From positions 186,001-250,000 of the forward strand of contig NZ_JACYTP010000004.1 in assembly GCF_014841115.1 (NCBI RefSeq): 64,000 bases of DNA. Reading direction: 5' to 3'. The stretch is from Photobacterium arenosum. GTDB taxonomy: Bacteria > Pseudomonadota > Gammaproteobacteria > Enterobacterales > Vibrionaceae. The notes under the pieces are model-generated. The model was not told the DNA's origin. It made no database searches and saw nothing but the letters and a program-made list of their open reading frames with translations. This document shows positions 13,993 through 23,971 of the stretch, piece by piece; within the stretch, counting starts at the first letter, position 1, and the number at the start of each line of letters is the position of its first letter. The translations under genes were made by a program, and so were the position numbers.

Positions 13993-16350
13993 ATGAAACA
14001 AATAAAAATGTTGGCGCAGTTCTATGTCGACCTGTTGGTGAAGCTTGGCATAGTGCGCTTCAGCCTGCTGTTGGCGTTAGCACTGGTGGCATTGGCTGTG
14101 GTGGTACAGGTGGGGGTCACACTGGCACTGCAGGGTGAAGTATTGGACATAGATATTGTCCGCTCTGTTTTTTTTGGTTTGTTGATCACCCCCTGGGCGG
14201 TTTATTTTCTGTCTGTGGTGGTGGATCAGCTTGAAGATTCCCGCCAGCGGTTGTCCAAGCTGGTGACCAAACTGGAAGAAATGCGCTCACGGGATCTGAC
14301 CCTGAACAAGCAGCTGAAAGATAACATTACTGAGCTGAATCAGCAGATCGAAGTGCGGGTTAAGGCTGAAGAAGAGCGCCGGATTGCGATGCAGGACTTG
14401 GAGAATGAGGTGGCACAGCGTGAGAGCGCCCAGCTCGAACTGGCAGAGCAAAGTGCCTTGCTGAAGTCCTTTCTTGATGCGTCGCCGGATCTCATTTATT
14501 ACCGTAACGAAAAGAATGAATTTTCTGGCTGTAACCGGGCGATGGCCGAATTGACCGGCAGAACGGAACAGGAGCTGGTCGGACTGACTCCCTGGGATGT
14601 GTACAGTGAAGAGGTGGCGGTCAAAATAGTGGAAACTGATCAGCAGGTTTTCACGCAAAATATCTCGCTGACCTACGAACAGTGGCTGGAATACCCTGAC
14701 GGTCGCAAAGCTATATTTGAATTGCGTAAAGTGCCTTTTTACAGCCGTGATGGCCGCCGGCTTGGCCTGATGGGATTTGGCCGCGACATTACCGAGCGCA
14801 AGCAATATCAGGAAGCCCAGGAGAAAGCCAGCCGTGATAAAACCGCCTTTATCTCGACCATCAGCCATGAATTACGGACACCGCTGAACGGGATCGTGGG
14901 ACTGAGCCGAATGCTGCTGGAAGGCCCGCTCAATGAGCAGCAGCGCGGCTACATGCGTACTATCTATGTCAGCGCCATTACCCTGGGCAATATCTTCAAT
15001 GACATTATCGACATGGATAAGTCGGATCGCCGTCGTCTGGAGTTGTTGCCAACACCGCTGGACTTCGATGCTTTTATCGAAGAGATGGGCAATATTTCCG
15101 GCCTGATGGCCGAGCAGAAGGGTCTGCGATTCGATCTGGAACAACTGACTGATTTACCACCCTATATTCAGGTCGACGGCACGCGGCTGCGTCAGGTGCT
15201 GTGGAATCTGATCAGCAACGCGACCAAGTTCACCAAGGAAGGCGGGGTTATTCTGTCTGTGAGCAGCGAACTGCTGGACAATCAGCAGGCGGAAATCATT
15301 TTTGAGATCGAAGACAGCGGGATCGGCATTCCTGAGTCTGAGCTGGATAAAGTCTTCGCTATGTACTATCAGGTGAAACAGGGTCAGGATAATCTGCATG
15401 CCGTCGGCACCGGTATTGGCCTGGCGGTATCGCGCCAGCTGGTGAACATGATGGGCGGGGATATTGAAGTCAGCTCCGAAGTCGGGGAAGGCAGTACGTT
15501 CACTGTCACTATCTGTGTCCCTGTGCTTGAGCAGATTGTCGAGGATGAAGAGCTGCCCGAATTGGCACAGCATTCACTGCGCATTTTCATGGTGGAAGAC
15601 ATAGAGCTGAATATCACAGTTGCCAAGGCATTGCTTGAGGGCCTGGGGCATCAGGTCACTGTGGCGATGCGAGGGGATGAGGCACTGGAGGTGTTTACAC
15701 CGGCTCAGTACGATTTGGTGCTGCTGGATATTCAATTACCGGATATGACAGGTTTTGAAATCGCCAAAGTCCTGCGTGCGCGCTATCGCCAGTTGCCGCC
15801 ACTGGTGGCGCTGACGGCCAATGTTATTAAAGACAAACACGAATATCTGGATCAGGGCATGGATGATGCCATCAGTAAGCCGCTCAGCGTTAAGGCGATT
15901 AACTCTGTGATTCAGACTTTGATACAGCAGGGTGCCAGCCAGACGGAGGGCCAGGAGCCTGTGATAGCTGACGAGAACAGTCTGAGCGAGGATACGCTGA
16001 GCAAACTGTTGGATTTGGAGATGCTGGACTCCTATGTGGATATTGTCGGTGCTCAGCCTGTGTATGATTCACTGGATATGTTCGAAAAAATGATGCCTGA
16101 ATATCTGGCGATTCTTGATTCGAATATGACGGCGAAAGACAAGGACGGCATTAAGTTTGAAGCGCACAAGATCAAGGGAGCCGCGGGTTCTATTGGCCTG
16201 AAGCGTATTCAGCAGGTGGCCCAGAAAGCACAGTCGCCTGAATTGCCGGCCTGGTGGGAAAACATCGAAGACTGGGTTGATGAAATTAAAACGAGTTATC
16301 AGGCCGATTTGAAGGTGCTGAAAACCTGGTTAGCCAATAAAGAGAGCTGA
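13993..16350 (+). CDS. arcB: Aerobic respiration control sensor kinase ArcB
   Basis: A 785-aa tripartite hybrid histidine kinase that senses quinone redox state and phosphorylates ArcA. Two membrane segments (~22-46, 57-77) are followed by a coiled coil (~80-150), a PAS domain (~155-272), the H-box with His292 (STISHELRTPLNG), an ATPase domain (N-box NLISNATKF, G-boxes DSGIGIP and GTGIGLAVS), a receiver with Asp579 (LLDIQLPD) and an HPt domain with His725 (AHKIKGAAGS). His292 keeps the E. coli numbering. Of the two E. coli redox cysteines, Cys180 is present (FSGCNRAM) but position 241 is Ile (DGRKAIFEL, where E. coli has DGRKACFEI). It follows a GGDEF gene and converges with arcA. Identification is very secure. 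Confidence 0.98.
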   Translation: MKQIKMLAQFYVDLLVKLGIVRFSLLLALALVALAVVVQVGVTLALQGEVLDIDIVRSVFFGLLITPWAVYFLSVVVDQLEDSRQRLSKLVTKLEEMRSRDLTLNKQLKDNITELNQQIEVRVKAEEERRIAMQDLENEVAQRESAQLELAEQSALLKSFLDASPDLIYYRNEKNEFSGCNRAMAELTGRTEQELVGLTPWDVYSEEVAVKIVETDQQVFTQNISLTYEQWLEYPDGRKAIFELRKVPFYSRDGRRLGLMGFGRDITERKQYQEAQEKASRDKTAFISTISHELRTPLNGIVGLSRMLLEGPLNEQQRGYMRTIYVSAITLGNIFNDIIDMDKSDRRRLELLPTPLDFDAFIEEMGNISGLMAEQKGLRFDLEQLTDLPPYIQVDGTRLRQVLWNLISNATKFTKEGGVILSVSSELLDNQQAEIIFEIEDSGIGIPESELDKVFAMYYQVKQGQDNLHAVGTGIGLAVSRQLVNMMGGDIEVSSEVGEGSTFTVTICVPVLEQIVEDEELPELAQHSLRIFMVEDIELNITVAKALLEGLGHQVTVAMRGDEALEVFTPAQYDLVLLDIQLPDMTGFEIAKVLRARYRQLPPLVALTANVIKDKHEYLDQGMDDAISKPLSVKAINSVIQTLIQQGASQTEGQEPVIADENSLSEDTLSKLLDLEMLDSYVDIVGAQPVYDSLDMFEKMMPEYLAILDSNMTAKDKDGIKFEAHKIKGAAGSIGLKRIQQVAQKAQSPELPAWWENIEDWVDEIKTSYQADLKVLKTWLANKES

Positions 16351-16371
16351 ACAGGCAGATAGCAAACCATT

Positions 16372-16401
16372 AAAAAAGCGTCGCAATAGCGACGCTTTTT
16401 T
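16372..16401. terminator. Bidirectional terminator between arcB and arcA
   Basis: AAAAAAGCGTCGC-AATA-GCGACGCTTTTTT is a perfect 13-bp stem including the A and T tracts. It serves arcB on the plus strand and arcA on the minus strand. Confidence 0.92.
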
Positions 16402-16428
16402 ATATGGTGGACAAGTTAGTGTCTGGTC

Positions 16429-17148
16429 TTAGTTTTCTTCGATATCACCGCAGAAACGATACCCTTCACCATGGATAGTGGCGATAATTTCCGGGGTGTC
16501 GGACACTGATTCAAAATGCTTACGAATACGGCGGATAGTGACGTCAACTGTGCGGTCATGCGGCTTCAGATCACGGCCGGTCATCTTTTTCAGCAGCTCT
16601 GCACGGGTCTGGATTTTGCCTGGATTTTCGCAAAAATGCAGCAGGGCACGGAATTCAGAGCGTGGCAGCTTGAACTGATCACCGCTCGGGCTCATCAGAG
16701 AACGGCTGTTCAGTTCCAGAGACCAGCCATTAAACTCATAGCGCTCAACCAGGCGGCGATCTTCTGAGGCCAGCCCCTGGCTCATTGCGCGAGTTAACAG
16801 GTTACGGGCACGAATGGTCAGCTCTCTTGGATTGAAAGGTTTAGTGATGTAATCATCCGCACCAATTTCCAGACCAAGGATCTTATCCACTTCGTTGTCA
16901 CGTCCGGTCAGGAACATCAACGCCATATCGCCTTGCTCACGCAATTCACGGGCCAGCAGCAGGCCATTTTTACCTGGCAGATTGATATCCATGATCACAA
17001 GGTGAACATGATGTTCAGACAGCATCTTGTGCATTTCTGCACCGTCGCTGGCTTCTAAAACCGTATACCCTTCTGCTTCAAAGATGCTTTTCAGGGTGTT
17101 ACGGGTTACGTGCTCGTCTTCTACAATTAGAATGTGAGGGGTTTGCAT
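16429..17148 (-). CDS. arcA: Aerobic respiration control response regulator ArcA
   Basis: A 239-aa OmpR-family regulator that represses aerobic respiratory genes when phosphorylated by ArcB. The receiver domain has the acidic pair Glu10/Asp11, phospho-acceptor Asp54 (VIMDINLPG), Thr81 (FLTGRD) and Lys103 (ITKPF). A C-terminal winged helix follows ([31 protein letters not shown]). The sequence is nearly that of E. coli ArcA. Unlike in E. coli, where arcA and arcB are far apart, here they are adjacent and convergent, sharing a terminator. Confidence 0.98.
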   Translation of the reverse strand: MQTPHILIVEDEHVTRNTLKSIFEAEGYTVLEASDGAEMHKMLSEHHVHLVIMDINLPGKNGLLLARELREQGDMALMFLTGRDNEVDKILGLEIGADDYITKPFNPRELTIRARNLLTRAMSQGLASEDRRLVERYEFNGWSLELNSRSLMSPSGDQFKLPRSEFRALLHFCENPGKIQTRAELLKKMTGRDLKPHDRTVDVTIRRIRKHFESVSDTPEIIATIHGEGYRFCGDIEEN

Positions 17149-17568
17149 TGGCAGTACCTAATTACTCAAAACGGAATCTGGTCTAACAGAGAATATTTCA
17201 ATTCTATAAAAATAATTCGCTTACAGGCAAAGTAACAGAACAGTTGCAGTTTGCACCCGTCTTTTCAACTACCTGCTGGTACGCCATCCTCATTTTTCAG
17301 CGGCCCAACGGACAACTTGCTGAAAAACCCGAACTTGCGGGACTGGCTACAATTTCCCTTGGATGCAGACGATTGTATGCATTTAACAGCGTACTAACAA
17401 TATGATTTTATTGTATTGCGCTCAGTTTTTTCGATTTTACCGTGCGATACTAGCGTATCGGAAACACTATCTTATTGTTATAGCTCAAACAATTTGTTGT
17501 TTCATCAATGAAATAAGGCTGTTAAAGATAACAGTCGTATTGGCTGACCAGGCAGGGAGATCAGACAC
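17149..17568. other. Divergent intergenic region upstream of arcA
   Basis: A 420-bp gap with no supported gene. It must carry the leftward arcA promoter and the rightward promoter of the DUF3293-rraA pair. The part from 17390 to 17530 is AT-rich. I looked for an FNR dyad (TTGAT-N4-ATCAA), because E. coli arcA is FNR-controlled, and found only a half site (ATCAA near 17503). Confidence 0.45.
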
Positions 17569-18045
17569 ATGTCGGAAGATTGCCGCCATTCTGATGATGA
17601 TCCGTTGCAGGACGGGCATGTGGAATGGCATGCTCGGCAGGCAATATGGCTAAGCTATCAGCAGATCATTTTTCGTGCGTCTGAGATACCTGACTACTCG
17701 AACTTCGCTATTTTAACCGCTTTTAACCCTGAAAGTATCGTGCTCAGTTGTAAGGAAAATCGTCAGCGGCAGCAGCGTCTGGAAGCTGAATTGTCCGCTT
17801 TGGGATATGCTTACCTGAGGCTTGATTGCAGTGCGCCGGACGGGCGCTGGCATGAGCCGAGTCTGGCAGTGTGTACCGGGTTGAGTCAGGCTTGTGAGCT
17901 GGCGGCGAAGTGGCGGCAAAATGCAATTTACTGGGTATCACAGCAGCAGCTGTTTCTGGTGCCTGTTATGCTTAAGCATCAGGGTTTTTCTCAGACCGAG
18001 CTCGGGAAATGGCCCGCTTATCTTCATATTCAAGGATTAGAGTAA
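17569..18045 (+). CDS. DUF3293 domain protein
   Basis: A 158-aa soluble protein of unknown function. The N-terminal part ([13 protein letters not shown]) and the segment [30 protein letters not shown] match what I recall of the DUF3293 family, in which a short conserved N/P/S stretch is followed by a helix rich in Arg and Gln. No signal peptide, membrane segment or metal motif is visible. AGGGAG sits 9 nt before the ATG. It ends 11 nt before rraA, so the pair is probably one transcript; the same pair occurs next to arcA in V. cholerae. No function can be assigned. Confidence 0.8.
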   Translation: MSEDCRHSDDDPLQDGHVEWHARQAIWLSYQQIIFRASEIPDYSNFAILTAFNPESIVLSCKENRQRQQRLEAELSALGYAYLRLDCSAPDGRWHEPSLAVCTGLSQACELAAKWRQNAIYWVSQQQLFLVPVMLKHQGFSQTELGKWPAYLHIQGLE

Positions 18046-18056
18046 GGAGTTCTACG

Positions 18057-18548
18057 ATGAAAGATCTATTGCCGGATTTGTGTGACCACTACGAGGATGA
18101 AGTACGTTGGTTGCCGCTGGCACATCGCGATTTTGGTGGGAAGCCTGTGTTTTATGGCGAAGTGGTGACACTGCGCTGCTTTGAAGATAACAGTCTGGTG
18201 AGGGATATTCTCAACGAAGACGGCACCGGCAAGGTGCTGGTGATCGATGGTCATGGATCGTTAAACAAAGCCTTGTTGGGTGATCAGTTGGCTCTGCTGG
18301 CGATCAAGAATCAATGGGAAGGTATAGTGATTAACGGCGCAGTGCGTGATGTCGTCGCGCTGAGCGAGATGGCGCTGGGGGTCAAAGCCATTGCGGTATG
18401 TCCGTTTAAAACTGAGAAACGCCAGACCGGAGACAGGAATGTCACCCTGACCGTCGCACATACGCTGGTTTACCCCGGGGATATTCTGTACGCGGATCCC
18501 AATGGTATCTTACTGAGTAAAGAGCCGCTGGATTTGTCCGTGCTTTGA
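18057..18548 (+). CDS. rraA: RraA-family regulator of RNase E activity
   Basis: A 163-aa protein of the RraA fold. In E. coli RraA binds RNase E and lowers its activity; other relatives are class II aldolases, so enzyme activity cannot be excluded. I chose the ATG at 18057, preceded by AAGGAG at 7 nt, rather than an in-frame start at 18009. Conserved stretches are [40 protein letters not shown] and [14 protein letters not shown], with the glycine/asparagine/arginine set of the family. The segment around residue 115-135 ([14 protein letters not shown]) is less like E. coli RraA, so this may be the RraA2 type known in vibrios. Confidence 0.88.
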   Translation: MKDLLPDLCDHYEDEVRWLPLAHRDFGGKPVFYGEVVTLRCFEDNSLVRDILNEDGTGKVLVIDGHGSLNKALLGDQLALLAIKNQWEGIVINGAVRDVVALSEMALGVKAIAVCPFKTEKRQTGDRNVTLTVAHTLVYPGDILYADPNGILLSKEPLDLSVL

Positions 18549-18574
18549 GCCTGTGCTCTGTTGGTGGGGGGGGC

Positions 18575-19027
18575 TTAAAATCGAAAGCCAATACCGAGCT
18601 GATACACCTGCTCTAACGCTTCATAATCCATGGTGGCATGCAGGTTTACCTTCTCATTCAGCTCGTATTGACTGCTGAACTCGACACCAAGACGGGTGTT
18701 TTCTTCCACCCGCTCAGACGTTACCGCACTGCGCAGGCTGATTTTGGGGCTGAAGTTGTACTTTACGCCTGATAATAAGCCACGTGTTGCCGCCTGTTGC
18801 TGGTTGCCGCTTTTAAGGCGGGTACTGACATACACCTGGGTGGACTGAGTCAGGGCATAGGCATAACCGCTGTCTATCTGCCAGAGGTCAAATTGCTCAG
18901 CACTGCGTGACTGAGAATTAAGAAACCATCCTGCCATTGCTGATGCTGAAACAGGCTCAGTTGCCGGCTCCGTGGCCAGCGCTGGCCAGGCCAGACAGAA
19001 TAAGAGCAATAAGCAGCAGTGTTTCAT
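18575..19027 (-). CDS. Small exported beta-barrel-like protein
   Basis: A 150-aa protein with a clear signal peptide (MKHCCLLLLFCLAWPALA) and a mature part of alternating polar and hydrophobic strands (QVYVSTRLKSG, KYNFSPKISLRSAVTSERV, NVHATMDYEALEQ-like pattern) that ends in Phe (QLGIGFRF). A terminal aromatic and a strand-rich pattern suggest an outer-membrane beta-barrel of about 6-8 strands. I start at 19027, where AGGGA stands 9 nt upstream; the open frame reaches 19069. I do not recognise a named family. It is convergent with rraA and downstream of aceK. Confidence 0.75.
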   Translation of the reverse strand: MKHCCLLLLFCLAWPALATEPATEPVSASAMAGWFLNSQSRSAEQFDLWQIDSGYAYALTQSTQVYVSTRLKSGNQQQAATRGLLSGVKYNFSPKISLRSAVTSERVEENTRLGVEFSSQYELNEKVNLHATMDYEALEQVYQLGIGFRF

Positions 19028-19154
19028 CCTCAGCCATCCCTGTGAGTGCAGTTTCCTTTTGTATACCAATTAATCCTAGGCCAGAAATATTTCACAAAGT
19101 GCGTGTTTCGTCGCACATCATTGATTTACATCTCAGATTGCGGCAAAGATCAAA

Positions 19155-20885
19155 TTACGAGTGTTTTTGTGCTCCTATCAGCCGGTGTTTTTCTTTATAC
19201 GGAAAAACATCTTCAAACCGCCCTTGCTCAATGTTTGACTGTAAGTGCTGCCAGTAGCCGGGGTCAAACAAATCGCTGTGCAGTTCATCGAACAGTTTTC
19301 GCACTTTGGGGTTGATCAGCAGGAAAGTACGAAATTCTTCCGGGAAAACATCATTGGTGCCCACGCTGTACCAGGGTTCAGCTGACAGTTCATCTTCCGG
19401 GAACCGGGGCGGCGGAATATGGCGGAAGTTAATTTCGGTCATGTAGCTGATTTCATCATAGTCATAGAAGACCACGCGTTTATGGCGTGTCACACCGAAG
19501 TTTTTGAACAGCATGTCACCCGGGAAGATGTTGGCGGCCGCCAGTTGTTTGATGGCTTTGCCGTATTCATCCACGGCGTGGCGCAGATCGTCATCATTGG
19601 CTTGTTCAATATACAGGTTGAAAGGGATCATCCTGCGCTCGATATAGAGGTGCTTTATCATGATTTCCTTGTCAGTCACGATAAGGCTCGACGGTGCTTC
19701 ACGCTGTAATTCTTCCAGTAACTCAGTACTGAATCGGCAGCGGTCAAAACTGAAGTTGCGGTATTCCTGGGTATCTGCCATCCGGCCGACCCTGTCATGC
19801 TCTTTAACCAGCTGATATTTCTCTTTGACTGTGGCTCGGTTCATTTCTTTCTGAGGGGCAAATTTGTCTTTGATCACTTTGAAGACGAACCCGTAGGAAG
19901 GAAGGGTAAAGACACTCATGACCATGCCCTTGATACCCGGCGCCAGATCGAACTTGTCGTCAGAGTGTTCAAGGTGATGGAGAAATTCCCGGTACAGCTC
20001 TGTTTTACCGTGCTTCTGGCAACCTATGGCGGTGTAAAGTTCGGCATGGGTTTTGTTTGGTAACAGCTCGCTGAGGAAACGGACCAGTGCAGCAGGTGCC
20101 GGAGCGTACACCATGAAATAAGAACGCGCGAAGCCAAAAACGATACTGACATCATCAACATGGCACAGACAGGCATCCACATACAGCTGGCGATTTTCTG
20201 TGGTCAGCACAGGTAACACCAGGGGGATCTGGGTGTTGTTTTCCAGCAACAGCCGGCCAATCAGGTAAGCGGCTTTATTACGGTAAAACGGTTCTTTGAT
20301 CAGCTCAAGTCGCGCTTTTTGCATCGCTGCACTGCCAAACTCATTGTTGAGCCTGGTCACTATCAGGGCAATATCCCGGTTTTTGTCTTCCCAGTTCAGT
20401 GTGAAAGGGGTTTCATCCATCATGCGTTCAAACAGATAGTGCGACCCGTTCTCAGACTGGTACAAACGGGTTAAAGCGGTTGGATAAGGCGCGATGCGCC
20501 CGGTCTGCGAGCTGTGCACAAACAGTTTGTCGCGGTTGATATCGCGATGCTCGAAAATTCGGCAATAGACGGAATTAAAGAAGCTTTCGGCAATGTCATA
20601 GCGAGGGTAATCCAGCAGCAGATCTTCATAGGAGGATTTGACGGCGGTCAGAAACTCGCGGTTAGCGTATTGCCTGCCGAGCATAATCTGGATCTGGCGG
20701 CTGACCAGTTCCACATGATGGTCGTAAAAGCTGATCCTCTGTTTCAGGGCCTGATGGACTGACATCCAGTCCTGATTTTCAAATCTGTCCTGCGCACCGG
20801 CGGTGACATCCAGAAACCGGCCGTACATGGCATCAAAGCCTTGGAGTATGGTATGTGCAACAAGCTGTTCCATCGCTGCTGTCAT
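19155..20885 (-). CDS. aceK: Isocitrate dehydrogenase kinase/phosphatase AceK
   Basis: A 576-aa bifunctional enzyme that phosphorylates and dephosphorylates isocitrate dehydrogenase, setting flux between the TCA cycle and the glyoxylate shunt. The ATG at 20885 is chosen for its GGAGGG box 7 nt upstream; the frame extends 20 codons further to 20945. Diagnostic segments include the ATP loop [22 protein letters not shown] split over residues ~315-335, the hinge [10 protein letters not shown] and the catalytic region [25 protein letters not shown]. In E. coli aceK closes the aceBAK operon; here no aceA or aceB lies alongside, so it is a stand-alone gene. Identification is secure. Confidence 0.96.
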   Translation of the reverse strand: MTAAMEQLVAHTILQGFDAMYGRFLDVTAGAQDRFENQDWMSVHQALKQRISFYDHHVELVSRQIQIMLGRQYANREFLTAVKSSYEDLLLDYPRYDIAESFFNSVYCRIFEHRDINRDKLFVHSSQTGRIAPYPTALTRLYQSENGSHYLFERMMDETPFTLNWEDKNRDIALIVTRLNNEFGSAAMQKARLELIKEPFYRNKAAYLIGRLLLENNTQIPLVLPVLTTENRQLYVDACLCHVDDVSIVFGFARSYFMVYAPAPAALVRFLSELLPNKTHAELYTAIGCQKHGKTELYREFLHHLEHSDDKFDLAPGIKGMVMSVFTLPSYGFVFKVIKDKFAPQKEMNRATVKEKYQLVKEHDRVGRMADTQEYRNFSFDRCRFSTELLEELQREAPSSLIVTDKEIMIKHLYIERRMIPFNLYIEQANDDDLRHAVDEYGKAIKQLAAANIFPGDMLFKNFGVTRHKRVVFYDYDEISYMTEINFRHIPPPRFPEDELSAEPWYSVGTNDVFPEEFRTFLLINPKVRKLFDELHSDLFDPGYWQHLQSNIEQGRFEDVFPYKEKHRLIGAQKHS

Positions 20886-21283
20886 GCCGGATCCCTCCGA
20901 AATATTATTGTAATCATTGTCATCCTCCAGGCTGTCTTCCTGCATGGCCTGTGAGTGATCTCTCTGGTTCTGAGGGTGCGTTGACTATCTTGAACCAGAA
21001 CATTGTTGGGCTTTAACGGGTTAATTGCTTCAGGTCTTGCTTGAGAAGGCAAATAATCCTTACGAGTTACTATGCTATGTCAATGAGTTAACTGCAATTG
21101 CAGAAATGCGATTTCCTCTAATTTTATGCGACTAATCTATTCTTGGCGGGAATAATGAATTGGCAGAGACAAAAACTGTATTCTGGGAAAGTAAGAAATA
21201 AATCACTAGTCAGTGTTGACTCATACCTGGGGATCAGGTAAACGTAAACAACACGCACACAACATTAGCAATAATATAAAAAC
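20886..21283. other. Intergenic region upstream of the thr operon
   Basis: A 398-bp divergent gap between aceK and thrL with no supported gene. It must contain the thr promoter. The best candidate I see is TTGACT at 21216-21221 with TAAACG 17 nt downstream (21239-21244), which is only a partial -10 match. The rest is AT-rich with no clear operator. Confidence 0.4.
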
Positions 21284-21352
21284 ATGGCACTTAACCTTAT
21301 CGGCACCACCACCATTATTATTACCGGCACAAACAGTGTTGGGGCGGGCTGA
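21284..21352 (+). CDS. thrL: thr operon leader peptide
   Basis: A 22-codon ORF reading MALNLIGTTTIIITGTNSVG-Ala-Gly. Nine of 22 residues are the regulatory amino acids: five Thr (8, 9, 10, 14, 16) and four Ile (6, 11, 12, 13). It lies directly before a terminator hairpin and upstream of thrA, which is the classical arrangement of threonine-isoleucine attenuation. When charged tRNA-Thr or tRNA-Ile is scarce the ribosome stalls on these codons and the terminator does not form. Confidence 0.95.
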   Translation: MALNLIGTTTIIITGTNSVGAG

Positions 21353-21405
21353 TACGCGCAAGATTTCAAAAAAAAGCCCGCACCTCACAGTGCGGGCTTT
21401 TTTTT
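21344..21405 (+). terminator. thr attenuator: antiterminator and terminator
   Basis: The terminator stem pairs AAAAAGCCCGCAC (21371-21383) with GTGCGGGCTTTTT (21390-21402) around a 6-nt loop, with T8 at 21398-21405. Upstream, GCGGGCT at 21344-21350, overlapping the leader stop codon, can pair with AGCCCGC at 21375-21381 and so form the competing antiterminator. A ribosome that finishes thrL covers GCGGGCT and favours termination; one stalled on Thr/Ile codons leaves it free. Confidence 0.92.
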
Positions 21406-21509
21406 CACCATGATTTTTTCAGATTCAATGGCAATATTCACTGGCCACATACAATAACAGCCAGGAAGCAATTGCCGACAAGTCAAAATTAACGGAAGTG
21501 GAGTAGGGA

Positions 21510-23969
21510 ATGCGAGTGCTTAAGTTTGGCGGTTCATCTTTATCGGATGCCGACCGGTTTCTCAGGGCGGCGGATATCATCGCCAGTAATGCCCACCAGG
21601 GTGAAGTCTCAGTGGTGCTGTCAGCACCGGGCAAAGTGACCAACAAACTGGTGTCAGTCATAGATACCACAGTCGCGACGGGCGATGCCGAGCTGCAGCT
21701 CACCGATCTGGAAAACACCTTTAACAGCCTGTTTGATGGTATTGAGCAGCTTTTACCTGCGTTTGAGCGTTCAGCCGTGGATGCCAAACTCGCCAGCTCG
21801 CTGGGGCAACTGAAGCAACTGGTCCACGGGATGAAGTTGCTGGGACAGTGCCCGGACAATGTTTACGCCCGTGTCATCAGTAAAGGTGAACGTATTTCTA
21901 TCGTAGCCATGAAAGCGGTGCTGGAAGCCAAAGGGCATAAAGCGGATCTGATTGATCCGGTTGCTTCTTTAGTGGCGCATGGCGATTACCTGGAAGGGCA
22001 TGTCGACATTGAAATCTCAACTGACAACTTCCGCCGTCATCCGCTGGCTGAAGGGCACATCCATATCATGCCGGGTTTTACAGCCGGTAATGAGAAAGGT
22101 GAGCTGGTTATTTTAGGCCGTAACGGTTCGGATTATTCAGCGGCTGTGCTGGCAGCCTGTCTGCGTGCTGAGTGCTGTGAAATCTGGACAGATGTCGATG
22201 GTGTCTATAACTGCGATCCGCGTCTGGTGCCTGATGCCCGTTTGCTGAAATCGCTCAGTTACCAGGAAGCAATGGAACTCTCTTACTTCGGTGCTTCGGT
22301 ACTGCATCCCAAAACCATTGCACCCATCGCGCAATTCCACATTCCCTGCCTGATCAAAAACAGTTTTAACCCGCAAGGTGCCGGTACACTGATCGGTCAG
22401 GATACGGGTGAAGACAAGCTGGCGATCAAAGGCATTACCACGCTCAAAAACCTGACCATGGTAAATGTGTCCGGCCCTGGTATGAAAGGCATGGTCGGCA
22501 TGGCAGCCCGCGTATTCGGGGCAATGTCAGCAGCAGGGGTATCAATTGTTCTGATCACTCAGTCCTCGTCTGAATACAGCATCAGTTTTTGTATCGAAAG
22601 TGATGATCAACTCGTGGCTGAGCAGGCGCTGCGTAATAATTTTGAGCTGGAGCTGAAAGAAGGTCAGTTAGAGCCGGTAGAGTTTATTGACGATTCAGCG
22701 ATCGTGACCCTGGTCGGGGACGGTATGCGTACTTCCCGTGGTGTGGCGTCGCGCTTTTTTACCTCGCTGGCCGAAGTGAATGTCAATATTATCGCGATTG
22801 CGCAGGGCTCTTCTGAAAGGGCTATTTCCGCTGTGATTCCGGCCAACAAAGTCTCGGAAGCGGTGAAAGCCTGTCATGAGAACCTGTTCAACAGTAAACA
22901 CTTCCTGGATGTGTTTGTGGTTGGTGTCGGTGGTGTTGGTGGCGAGCTGGTGGATCAGATCCAGCGCCAGCAAGAGAAGCTGGCTGAAAACGGCATTGTC
23001 ATTCGTGTCTGTGGCTTGTCGAACAGCAAAGGCATGTTATTGGACAATAATGGCCTGCCGCTGGAAAACTGGCGCGATGCGATCGGCCAGGCAAGCGGAG
23101 GGTTCAATCTGGCTAGCCTGATTCAGCTGGTGCAGCGTAATCACATCATCAACCCTGTGATTATCGATTGTACCTCAGACGAAGCCATTGCCGAGCAGTA
23201 TGTGGATTTCCTGGCCGCTGGTTTCCACGTTATCACGCCCAACAAGAAAGCCAATACGGCCAGTATGGCTTATTATCACCAGTTGCGTCAGGCCGCGCGC
23301 GTAACCCGCCGCCGTTTCATGTATGACACCACTGTCGGTGCCGGTCTGCCAGTGATTGAAAACCTGCAGAACCTGATGGCTGCCGGTGATGAGCTGGAGC
23401 GTTTCGCCGGTATTTTGTCAGGTTCGCTGTCTTTCATCTTCGGTAAGCTGGACGAAGGCATGAGCCTGAGTGAAGCAACGACTGTGGCCCGTAATAACGG
23501 TTTCACTGAGCCGGATCCCCGTGATGATCTGTCCGGCATGGATGTGGCGCGCAAACTCTTGATTCTGGCCCGTGAGGCTGGTTATGCCCTTGAGCTGAGC
23601 GATGTGGTGGTCGAGTCGGCCTTGCCGCCGGGCTTTGATCAAAGTGGCGATGTTGAGGCCTTCATGCAGCGTCTGCCACAGGCCGATGCTTACTTCAGTG
23701 AATGGTCAGCCAAAGCGGCCGAAGAAGGCAAAGTACTGCGCTACATAGGTGAAATTGACAACGGTAAATGCAAAGTGAAAGTGGCGGCCGTTGATCAGGA
23801 TGATCCTATGTTTAAAATCAAGGACGGCGAGAATGCCCTGGCTTTCTACAGCCGTTACTATCAACCCATTCCTCTGGTTCTGCGCGGATACGGTGCCGGT
23901 ACCGAGGTCACAGCGGCAGGGGTCTTCGCTGATCTGATGCGTACCGTCGGCTGGAAACTGGGAGTTTAA
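21510..23969 (+). CDS. thrA: Bifunctional aspartokinase I / homoserine dehydrogenase I
   Basis: An 819-aa fusion catalysing the first and third steps from aspartate to threonine, feedback-inhibited by threonine. The N-terminal aspartokinase has KFGGSSL at 5-11 and the regulatory ACT domains lie around 310-460 ([29 protein letters not shown]). The homoserine dehydrogenase begins near 465 with the NAD(P) motif [11 protein letters not shown], followed by NKKANT near 577 and the catalytic region [22 protein letters not shown] and [12 protein letters not shown]. First gene of thrABC, controlled by the attenuator at 21344-21405. thrB starts 2 nt after its stop. Confidence 0.98.
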   Translation: MRVLKFGGSSLSDADRFLRAADIIASNAHQGEVSVVLSAPGKVTNKLVSVIDTTVATGDAELQLTDLENTFNSLFDGIEQLLPAFERSAVDAKLASSLGQLKQLVHGMKLLGQCPDNVYARVISKGERISIVAMKAVLEAKGHKADLIDPVASLVAHGDYLEGHVDIEISTDNFRRHPLAEGHIHIMPGFTAGNEKGELVILGRNGSDYSAAVLAACLRAECCEIWTDVDGVYNCDPRLVPDARLLKSLSYQEAMELSYFGASVLHPKTIAPIAQFHIPCLIKNSFNPQGAGTLIGQDTGEDKLAIKGITTLKNLTMVNVSGPGMKGMVGMAARVFGAMSAAGVSIVLITQSSSEYSISFCIESDDQLVAEQALRNNFELELKEGQLEPVEFIDDSAIVTLVGDGMRTSRGVASRFFTSLAEVNVNIIAIAQGSSERAISAVIPANKVSEAVKACHENLFNSKHFLDVFVVGVGGVGGELVDQIQRQQEKLAENGIVIRVCGLSNSKGMLLDNNGLPLENWRDAIGQASGGFNLASLIQLVQRNHIINPVIIDCTSDEAIAEQYVDFLAAGFHVITPNKKANTASMAYYHQLRQAARVTRRRFMYDTTVGAGLPVIENLQNLMAAGDELERFAGILSGSLSFIFGKLDEGMSLSEATTVARNNGFTEPDPRDDLSGMDVARKLLILAREAGYALELSDVVVESALPPGFDQSGDVEAFMQRLPQADAYFSEWSAKAAEEGKVLRYIGEIDNGKCKVKVAAVDQDDPMFKIKDGENALAFYSRYYQPIPLVLRGYGAGTEVTAAGVFADLMRTVGWKLGV

Positions 23970-23971
23970 CA

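Noticed and set aside
17400..17568. FNR site upstream of arcA
   Set aside because: Only a half site ATCAA; the other half does not match at the required 4-nt spacing.
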